The notes under the pieces: generated by a model | Told to the model about the DNA's origin: nothing | Seen by the model: only the letters and a program-made list of their open reading frames with translations | Databases searched by the model: none | Source: Thermoproteota archaeon | GTDB taxonomy: Archaea > Korarchaeota > Korarchaeia > B14-G2 | Direction: 5' to 3' | Length of the DNA: 11,494 bases | NCBI GenBank assembly: GCA_003661385.1 | Contig: QMWA01000034.1 | Span: forward strand, 1 to 11,494 | Part shown: positions 6,994 to 11,494 of the stretch, piece after piece | Layout: each line of letters starts with the position of its first letter | Position numbering within the stretch: position 1 is the first letter of the stretch | Position numbers and translations under genes: made by a program

Positions 6994-7133
6994 GGGCTGG
7001 CGTCGGAGCCTAGCATATAGGCCTCCCCAGGAGTCCTCAGACTCCTAGGGAGTACCCCTGAGCCCCTGAGCAGCCTGATAGGCTACCCTGAGATCAGCAG
7101 GAGCACCTATATGCTGGCTTACTCCGCCAGCCC
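6994..7133. repeat. 140-nt nested inverted-repeat element; candidate structured RNA or MITE
   Basis: GGGCTGGCG (6994-7002) pairs perfectly with CGCCAGCCC (7125-7133). After a symmetric 9-nt/9-nt internal loop, AGCATATAGG (7012-7021) pairs perfectly with CCTATATGCT (7106-7115). Enclosed is a hairpin of CTCCC/GGGAG plus AGGAGT/ACTCCT around a CCTCAG loop (7023-7052). There are also smaller hairpins at 7072-7084 (AGCC/GGCT) and perhaps 7087-7101 (CCTG/CAGG). CCCCTGAG occurs twice in tandem (7055-7070), and a CCCTGAG recurs at 7086-7092. Each outer arm can also fold on itself (GCTGG 7113-7117 with CCAGC 7127-7131), suggesting two conformations. It does not match tRNA, SRP RNA or RNase P RNA as I know them. 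On the plus strand it is the 3' UTR of cytX, with T-runs following at 7157-7167. On the minus strand a TATA-like GCTAAAATG (7163-7155) sits 25 bp before the outer arm. The strand is therefore undecided. Confidence 0.6.
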
Positions 7134-7181
7134 GCCACCTGCTTTCTTGCCATGCATTTTAGCTTTTCCCATTAAATAGTA

Positions 7182-7189
7182 TTTATATA
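7182..7189 (+). promoter_or_regulatory. TATA box for the PD-(D/E)XK-like gene
   Basis: TTTATATA, a near-consensus archaeal TATA box, is centred about 32 bp before GTG 7218. Transcription should start near 7211 with a leader of about seven bases. Confidence 0.75.
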
Positions 7190-7217
7190 GCATTGAAAAC
7201 CGGGCTTCAGCCTCCAG

Positions 7218-7886
7218 GTGTCCCTCTTGAAGGATATCGAAGAAGACCTTGACATACTCGCCAGCAAGCTACACCCCAGCCCAGGCACGTGGGCAGCCCA
7301 CCAGCTTGAGAGGGTCATCAGCAAGCTAAAAGATATGCATAGGAGAAAGCTCCTAAAAAGCAACCACAGCATAATGGAAGCCATATGCGCATGGCACTTA
7401 GCCACCCAAGGATATGAGGTAGATGTCGAGTACAAGCTAGGCGAAAGCCTAGTCTGCGACGTATACGCAGCAAGAGACGGAGAAACCCTGATAGTTGAGG
7501 TTGAAACCGGATACGTCCCACCGGAAAATGCCCTAGACCCAATAGCATACAGGTACACGAGGATAGCAGCAAAGATAGCAAGATACAGCAAGCACGCCCA
7601 CACATTTGCCCTAGCCACACCACCATACCACATCCTGCAGATACCTCCAGTCTTAGCCAAGCCTCCAGAGCAAAGAAGCCTCCAAGAGCTTCAAAGGCTA
7701 AAAGCCCTATGCGACAACTACTACAAGAACCCACCAATATCGCTAGAAGAGCTCAAGCAAGCAAAGCTAACCCACGTCTATATCGTAAACGTTGACTCCA
7801 CGCAGGTTCAAAGAATGGAAGCCGTAGAGTACATCAGGCAAATAGAGAAATCCCATCTCGCAGTAAGACCACCCCCCCAACTCTAA
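7218..7886 (+). CDS. Crenarchaeal hypothetical protein with PD-(D/E)XK nuclease-like core
   Basis: This soluble protein has 222 residues. Residues 50-100 resemble the restriction-endonuclease-like core: E54 in a helix (SIMEAICAWHL), then a strand with D81 (LVCDVYAA), a turn, and a strand LIVEVETGY with E94 and E96. In canonical members the last motif is ExK; here the lysine position is Glu96, so either catalysis is altered or the fold has another use. The following segment, TGYVPPENALDP then a helix RIAAKIARYS, looks strongly constrained and is, as far as I recall, shared by crenarchaeal homologues. The C-terminal 60 residues are helical with a VYIVN strand. Start GTG 7218 fits the strong TATA box; TTG 7227 is an alternative. 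It stands alone, with no operon partner. Nuclease activity is inference only. Confidence 0.72.
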   Translation: MSLLKDIEEDLDILASKLHPSPGTWAAHQLERVISKLKDMHRRKLLKSNHSIMEAICAWHLATQGYEVDVEYKLGESLVCDVYAARDGETLIVEVETGYVPPENALDPIAYRYTRIAAKIARYSKHAHTFALATPPYHILQIPPVLAKPPEQRSLQELQRLKALCDNYYKNPPISLEELKQAKLTHVYIVNVDSTQVQRMEAVEYIRQIEKSHLAVRPPPQL

Positions 7887-8190
7887 ACAAAAGCGCAGCC
7901 CTATAGCACGCCTCTCAAATCCAGTCTAGACAGCTGGCAGCCATCTTACACCACAAAATCAAAGCCAGAGCTACCGGTGCAGCTATAGCTGCCACAACCT
8001 CAAAGACAATTACCCTTCTCCAGCCGCACCTACACACCAGCATCCGGGCTCGCTTATTTCGGCTCGAGGCTATCTTAGGCTCCTTAAGGGGCGGGCCATA
8101 GTCCTCAGCGGTAGCTAGCCTCCTCAGCAGCCTCTAAGCTCTCAATCCCGAGAGCAGCCGGGGCCTCATCGAGGGGTTCTGCTATGGGCG
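7887..8190. other. Intergenic gap between convergent genes
   Basis: These 304 bp separate the 3' ends of the PD-(D/E)XK-like gene and the prolidase gene. Apart from the possible small minus-strand ORF at 7915-8043 I see no tRNA, repeat array or long hairpin. Confidence 0.5.
7915..8043 (-). CDS. Possible 42-residue single-span membrane protein
   Basis: ATG 8043 begins a 42-residue frame with a cysteine-rich basic start (MLVCRCGWRR), one hydrophobic segment of about 20 residues (VVAAIAAPVALALILW) and a short Cys-containing tail, ending at TGA 7917-7915. The same frame is open upstream to about 8138 without a standard start codon, and that part also looks coding-like (AEDYGPPLKEPK). It lies downstream of the prolidase gene on the same strand. 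A TATA-like cctaagata is centred about 32 bp upstream of the ATG. No Shine-Dalgarno is visible and I know no homologue. The Ala-Ile-Ala codons create a 14-bp palindrome at 7979-7992 by composition. It may be chance. Confidence 0.28.
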   Translation of the reverse strand: MLVCRCGWRRVIVFEVVAAIAAPVALALILWCKMAASCLDWI

Positions 8191-9282
8191 CTAGACAAGC
8201 ACTATGTCGTCTAGCTCCTTCTTGAAGGATGTGAGGAGCTTGGCTCCATGCTCCTCTACAGCTATGTCGTCTTCTATCCTTACTCCAAGCTTCTCTGAGA
8301 TGTATACTCCTGGCTCTACTGTGAACACCATGCCTTCTTTGAGCTTGTAGTCCTCACCTTCCTTGAGCCTTTTCCCCTCATGTACGTTGAGGCCTATCAT
8401 GTGGCCTAGTGAGTGTGGGTATGGTGGGTATCCCCTAGCCTTCAGCGTCTCCTTCGCTCTCTTATCTGGCTCCTCTGCTTTGACACCTGGCTTTATGGCG
8501 TCTATCGCCTTGAGCTGAGCTTCCAGCACGGCTGTGTACACGTCCTCTAGCTCCTTGTCTCTTGCTAGGAGGAATGTCCTCGTTATATCTGAGACATACC
8601 ACCTGCACTTAGCTCCCAGGTCTATTAAGACGAGCTTCTCTGGCTTCTTGTCTCTGGAGCCTGTTGTGTAGTGTGGTATCGACGCGTTCTCGTCGTATGC
8701 TACTATGGTCTGGAATGCTGGCTCACAGCCTTCCTTTAGCATCCTGTACTCTATCTCAGCTCTGAGGTCCTTCTCGCTGGCTTCCTCGACATCTACTGTG
8801 TAGACGACGCTGAGCGCTTTCTCAGCTGCTCTGGCAGCATTCTGTATCGCCTCTACTTCAGAGCTGTCCTTTATCATCCTCATCTCATCGAAGTCCTCTG
8901 AGACATCGACTATTGCTACTCCCATCTCTCTTACTCTTGCAGTGATGTCAGCTGGTGTGAACTTGAGGTTCATGCCTATTCTCCTGAACTTCCTTAGGGA
9001 CTTGAATACCTGCTCAGGCTTCTCTATCACCTCGACTTCCACAGCTCCCTTCCTGACAGCGTCCATCCTCTTGGCTGCAGGCTCCTCGAGCCTGTAGGTG
9101 TAGAGTACAGCTCTTTTCTTGGAGAGGACCAGGTATGAGCCCTCGAAGAGGCCTGTTTCAGGCTGAAGCAGGTATATGAAGTTCAGGTCGACTTGAGGGT
9201 AACTCAGGTTGAGCAGCACTATGGCATCTAGGTTGAGCTCCTCTAGGAGCTCTAAGGCCCTCTCTACTCTGTTACCTGGCAT
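8191..9282 (-). CDS. pepQ: Xaa-Pro dipeptidase/aminopeptidase (M24B prolidase)
   Basis: This 363-residue cytoplasmic enzyme cleaves peptides with proline in the second position. Residues 1-125 form the creatinase/prolidase N-terminal domain and about 140-363 the pita-bread catalytic domain. All five dinuclear metal ligands are present: D221 (LIDLG), D232 (VSDITRTF), H294 (HSLGHMIG), E323 (TVEPGVY) and E337 (VRIEDD). The substrate-site histidines H204 (SIPHY) and H301 (NVHEG) are also there. Length is normal for archaeal prolidase. ATG 9282 fits a leaderless transcript from the symmetric TATA box at 9304-9312, exactly 26 bp away, which it shares with the divergent TrmO-deaminase gene. Whether it prefers dipeptides or longer peptides cannot be read from sequence. 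Confidence 0.95.
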   Translation of the reverse strand: MPGNRVERALELLEELNLDAIVLLNLSYPQVDLNFIYLLQPETGLFEGSYLVLSKKRAVLYTYRLEEPAAKRMDAVRKGAVEVEVIEKPEQVFKSLRKFRRIGMNLKFTPADITARVREMGVAIVDVSEDFDEMRMIKDSSEVEAIQNAARAAEKALSVVYTVDVEEASEKDLRAEIEYRMLKEGCEPAFQTIVAYDENASIPHYTTGSRDKKPEKLVLIDLGAKCRWYVSDITRTFLLARDKELEDVYTAVLEAQLKAIDAIKPGVKAEEPDKRAKETLKARGYPPYPHSLGHMIGLNVHEGKRLKEGEDYKLKEGMVFTVEPGVYISEKLGVRIEDDIAVEEHGAKLLTSFKKELDDIVLV

Positions 9283-9303
9283 GCTTTATGCCTGTGCTCT
9301 CAG

Positions 9304-9312
9304 CTTAAAAAG
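9304..9312. promoter_or_regulatory. Symmetric TATA box shared by divergent leaderless genes
   Basis: CTTAAAAAG reads CTTTTTAAG on the other strand, so it resembles a TATA box in both directions. Its centre (9308) is 26 bp from the prolidase start (9282) and 26 bp from the TrmO-deaminase start (9334). No Shine-Dalgarno precedes either start, as expected for leaderless mRNAs. Confidence 0.72.
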
Positions 9313-9333
9313 AGTTATCAGGTTAGCCTGCTG

Positions 9334-10203
9334 ATGGCCATGAGGGCTTCGATATCGCCTATAGGTGTGATCAGGTCTCCATTCAAGCGTGTGGAGGATG
9401 TGCCTTGGGACTACAGCCAGGTTGAGGGGGAGATACACATCTACCCGGAGTACAGGGATGGTCTTAGAGACCTAGATGGCTTCTCGCATGTAATAGTCCT
9501 GTGGCTGTTCCACTTGGCTAGAGGCGAGAGCCTGCTGGTTAAGCCTCTCTATGACAGCGGGGTCAGGGGTGTGTTTGCTACCAGGCACCCGAATAGGCCT
9601 AACAGGATAGCTTTGACTGTGATGGAGCTTCTCGCTGTCAGGGAGTCCTCGCTGAGGGTGAGAGGCGTTGATGCAGTTGACGGCTCTCCTGTAGTAGACA
9701 TAAAGCCATACACCTTCAAGGACAGGGTTGCTTTCTTGAGGCTAGGCTGGCTTGCGAGGGTTTTCTCAAGGAGGGCTGATGAAAGCGCCCAGCTCCACAG
9801 GCTTGTGTCGCTTGCAGCTGAAGCAATGAAGGCTGCTTACGCCCCCTACTCCAAGTTCAGGGTTGGTGCTGCGGTCCTGGCGTCTAGCGGTGCAGTCTAC
9901 ACAGGCTGTAACATAGAGAACGCATCCTATGGCCTCACCGTATGCGCTGAGAGGGTTGCAGTCTTCAAGGCTATCTCGGAGGGTGAGCGAGGGATCAGGG
10001 CTGTAGCTGTCGTAACAGAGGCTGAGAAGCCTACACCACCATGTGGAGCATGCAGGCAGGTCATCTACGAGCACGGCCCGAGCGCTGTCGTTGTCATGGC
10101 CAACACCAGGGGAGACATGGAGGTAGCCAGCATAAGAGACCTCCTTCCCAAGGCCTTCAGCAGCTCTGACCTCAGTAGCAGGGCATCTGCTAAACCTTTA
10201 TAG
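9334..10203 (+). CDS. trmO-cdd: TrmO-cytidine deaminase fusion protein
   Basis: One uninterrupted 289-residue chain holds two enzymes. Residues 5-127 are a TrmO/TsaA (UPF0066) domain: IGVIRSPFK (10-18), GEIHIYPEYRDGLRDLDGFSH (32-52), GVFATRHPNRPN (79-90) and VRGVDAVDGSPVVDIKPY (109-126). TrmO is the SAM-dependent N6-methyltransferase of t6A37 in tRNA. Residues 154-285 are a full-length cytidine deaminase with YAPYSKFRVGAA (169-180), substrate residues N193 and E195 (CNIEN), zinc ligands C204, C237 and C240, proton-shuttle E206 (CAERV, PPCGACRQV), and a normal AFSSSDL end. A linker of about 25 residues joins them. Start ATG 9334 fits the shared TATA box; ATG 9340 is also possible. An in-frame GTG at 9805 could yield a free deaminase. 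Its links to the divergent prolidase and the following membrane gene are unclear. Confidence 0.95.
   Translation: MAMRASISPIGVIRSPFKRVEDVPWDYSQVEGEIHIYPEYRDGLRDLDGFSHVIVLWLFHLARGESLLVKPLYDSGVRGVFATRHPNRPNRIALTVMELLAVRESSLRVRGVDAVDGSPVVDIKPYTFKDRVAFLRLGWLARVFSRRADESAQLHRLVSLAAEAMKAAYAPYSKFRVGAAVLASSGAVYTGCNIENASYGLTVCAERVAVFKAISEGERGIRAVAVVTEAEKPTPPCGACRQVIYEHGPSAVVVMANTRGDMEVASIRDLLPKAFSSSDLSSRASAKPL
10195..10203 (+). promoter_or_regulatory. TATA box overlapping the stop codon of the fusion gene
   Basis: CCTTTATAG is centred about 25 bp before 10225 and 35 bp before ATG 10235. It would start the membrane protein-winged helix transcript independently of the fusion gene. Confidence 0.6.
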
Positions 10204-10234
10204 GGGCTTTACACTGGGCTTTAGGAGCTAAGGG

Positions 10235-10876
10235 ATGATGCCAGCTCCTCTGATAGTGGACGTTATAGCCGAGCTGATGAGCTCTCTGATAGCCTTCTCT
10301 GTTGGGTACTATGCTCTCAGAGGGTATAGGGTAGCTAGGGAGAGGGTTCTTCTGCAGCTTAACTTGAGCTTTACTCTGGTTGGCAGCGGCATGCTGGTCC
10401 ACGTGGCCTCAAAGCTGTCAGTGATCCTCCCTGCACTGAGGTCTCCTAGGCCCCCTCCACCAGTCAAGTTTGTTCCAGTAGTCAGGGTAGGCTACCTCAT
10501 ATACTTTGCAGCGGGAATGGTGGGCTACTCCATACTCCTCTACGCATACCTCAAGAAGGCTAGAGGCTTTTCTTCTCTCCTCCTGCTTCTCCCCAGAGAG
10601 TACGACCCAGCATACGAGCTCCTCCTCCTGTTCATCTTGTCAGCTGTCACAGCATTCTCAGTCCAGAACTACCTTACCAGGAGGTCTCTGAACTCGCTGA
10701 TGGTCTCAGCTGGCTTCATGCTGATAGCTATAAGCCACCTGCTGCTTGTAATGACCAGGGCAGGCCCTATCATGCTGATGCTAGCTGGAGTAGTGAGGCT
10801 AGCTGGCTTCAGCAGCTTCCTAGCTATGGTGGTGAGGGTAGAGAGGCTTGCGGGTCAGAGGAAAGCTCAGGAGTAG
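10235..10876 (+). CDS. Six-helix membrane protein of unknown function, paired with a winged-helix regulator
   Basis: This 213-residue protein is predicted to span the membrane six times (about residues 5-28, 38-64, 79-105, 127-145, 152-174 and 177-202). A proline-rich loop (SPRPPPPVK, 70-78) lies between helices 2 and 3, and the C-terminal tail is basic and cytoplasmic-looking. I recognise no enzyme or transporter motif. GGAG at 10224-10227 lies seven bases before ATG 10235; ATG 10238 is equally placed. The last 29 bases overlap the winged-helix gene if that starts at TTG 10848, so the two are translationally coupled or at least co-transcribed. A membrane sensor paired with a DNA-binding partner is one reading, offered as inference. 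Confidence 0.8.
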   Translation: MMPAPLIVDVIAELMSSLIAFSVGYYALRGYRVARERVLLQLNLSFTLVGSGMLVHVASKLSVILPALRSPRPPPPVKFVPVVRVGYLIYFAAGMVGYSILLYAYLKKARGFSSLLLLLPREYDPAYELLLLFILSAVTAFSVQNYLTRRSLNSLMVSAGFMLIAISHLLLVMTRAGPIMLMLAGVVRLAGFSSFLAMVVRVERLAGQRKAQE

Positions 10877-11135
10877 AGTGAAAATCTGCAGTGACATCCT
10901 GAGGACAATAGAGGAGGAGGGAGGTGAAGCTAGGCCTACGCGCATAATGTACAGGGCAAACCTCTCCTACACGAGGCTCAAAGCATACTTGAGTGAGCTG
11001 AAGGAGATGGGTCTCATCAAAGAGGAGGTCTCTGGGGAGCACACAGTCTATAGGCTGACGAGGAAGGGCGTCTACTTCCTCATTGAGCTGAGGAGGATAG
11101 AGGAGTTCCTAGCTGCATTTGGCTTCGCCCTGTAG
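10848..11135 (+). CDS. Sso10a-like winged-helix DNA-binding protein
   Basis: This 95-residue protein is one winged-helix domain (about residues 8-73) followed by a long C-terminal helix (74-92) that in Sso10a-type proteins forms the antiparallel coiled-coil dimer. The pattern KLRSRVKICSDIL, then TRIMYRANLSYTRLKAYLSELKEMGLI, then VYRLTRKGVYFL is that of COG3432/HTH_45 archaeal regulators. It should bind DNA as a dimer, as a regulator or chromatin-like protein. The start is uncertain. TTG 10848 keeps the conserved basic N-terminus and has GGTGAGG at 10830-10836. GTG 10878 lies just after the upstream stop with GGAG at 10870-10873, and would remove ten residues. It overlaps or directly follows the membrane protein gene. 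Confidence 0.85.
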   Translation: MRVRGKLRSRVKICSDILRTIEEEGGEARPTRIMYRANLSYTRLKAYLSELKEMGLIKEEVSGEHTVYRLTRKGVYFLIELRRIEEFLAAFGFAL

Positions 11136-11145
11136 TAGCGGGCAA

Positions 11146-11153
11146 GTTTAAAG
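11146..11153 (+). promoter_or_regulatory. TATA box for the znuA-like gene
   Basis: GTTTAAAG is centred about 29 bp before ATG 11179, predicting a start near 11174 and a five-base leader. Confidence 0.65.
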
Positions 11154-11178
11154 GCAACCTCCCCAAGCTATACTGGGT

Positions 11179-11494
11179 ATGTGTAGGATAGTACCTCTCA
11201 TGTTGATGGCTCTGGCAGCAGCCCCCCAGCCCCAAGGCAAGGTAGTTGTCGTGGCTACCATACCCCCTCTGGCAGCTATAGCCAGGGAGGTTGGTGGAAG
11301 CCGTGTCGAAGTGTATTCGCTGGTCCCATTCGGCAGCGACCCACACCAGTATGCTCCAACTCCAAGGGACATTGAGCTAGTAAGGGGCTGCGACATCCTA
11401 CTCACCATCGGAACTGAGCCCTTCCTAGCGAGCATAGGCCCTGGAGGGAGGGTTAGGGTGGGCTGGAGCGACTGGCTTTCAGCTGGAGTATACA
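11179..11494 (+). CDS. znuA: Zinc/manganese ABC transporter substrate-binding protein (ZnuA/TroA type), 3' end beyond window
   Basis: The first 105 codons of a cluster A-I (TroA) metal receptor are visible. Residues 1-19 look like a signal peptide of the ordinary kind; there is no lipobox cysteine after it. The mature part begins KVVVVATIPPLAAIAREVGG, followed by VEVYSLVPFGSDPHQYAPTPRDIELV, where H56 of DPHQY is the first metal-binding histidine of the family, then CDILLTIG. The protein binds Zn2+ or Mn2+ outside the cell and hands it to an ABC permease, whose genes would be expected to the right of the window. Metal specificity cannot be told because the other ligands and any His-rich loop are not in the window. 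Confidence 0.9.
   Translation, partial: MCRIVPLMLMALAAAPQPQGKVVVVATIPPLAAIAREVGGSRVEVYSLVPFGSDPHQYAPTPRDIELVRGCDILLTIGTEPFLASIGPGGRVRVGWSDWLSAGVY

Noticed and set aside
7172-7660. 162-codon minus-strand ORF opposite the PD-(D/E)XK-like gene
   Set aside because: Its translation has no recognisable pattern and would run over the strong TATA box at 7182.
7979-7992. 14-bp perfect palindrome GCAGCTATAGCTGC
   Set aside because: AGCT and CTATAG words are very common here as Ala and Ile codons; similar words occur at several other places, so composition explains it.
9779-9835. Internal ATG 9779 after an AAGGAGG as a separate deaminase start
   Set aside because: It is out of frame with the deaminase and meets a stop after a short run, so it cannot make that domain.

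Overview
The window looks like a piece of a hyperthermophilic crenarchaeon (Thermoproteota, perhaps Desulfurococcales-like; I cannot fix the genus). The grounds are arginine codons that are mostly AGG/AGA, GTG and TTG starts beside ATG, archaeal TATA boxes about 25 bp upstream of nearly leaderless genes, and several archaeal or crenarchaeal families (Sso10a-like winged helix, short M29 aminopeptidase, PD-(D/E)XK-like hypothetical).

Layout. The left edge carries the start of a secreted beta-propeller repeat protein on the minus strand. A 555-bp poorly coding gap follows, with one possible broken small ORF. Next on the plus strand is a 691-residue membrane protein with about 13 hydrophobic segments and a C-terminal endonuclease/exonuclease/phosphatase (EEP) domain, an architecture resembling eukaryotic CWH43. 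Convergent to it lie a frame-broken small basic ORF and a PAP2-like membrane protein (minus). The PAP2-like gene is divergent from a short M29-type aminopeptidase (plus). Then comes a complete TPP riboswitch with its own promoter and a hairpin over the ribosome binding site, directly upstream of a CytX-type NCS1 transporter. Together these form a thiamin-responsive salvage unit, probably for hydroxymethylpyrimidine (HMP). The transporter's stop codon abuts a roughly 140-nt element with two nested perfect helices (9 bp and 10 bp) separated by a symmetric 9x9 internal loop and enclosing smaller hairpins. It is the best candidate here for an undescribed structured RNA or MITE-like element.

The right half holds a PD-(D/E)XK-like hypothetical (plus), a possible 42-residue membrane ORF (minus), and an M24B prolidase (minus). 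The prolidase is divergent from a single-chain TrmO-cytidine deaminase fusion (plus). These two genes are separated by 51 bp, and one symmetric TATA element sits exactly 26 bp from both start codons. A six-helix membrane protein overlapping an Sso10a-like winged-helix protein follows. The right edge carries the 5' part of a ZnuA/TroA-type metal-binding lipoprotein-like receptor of an ABC transporter.

There is no single large operon. Most genes have their own promoter. I see no rRNA, CRISPR array, insertion sequence or convincing tRNA.
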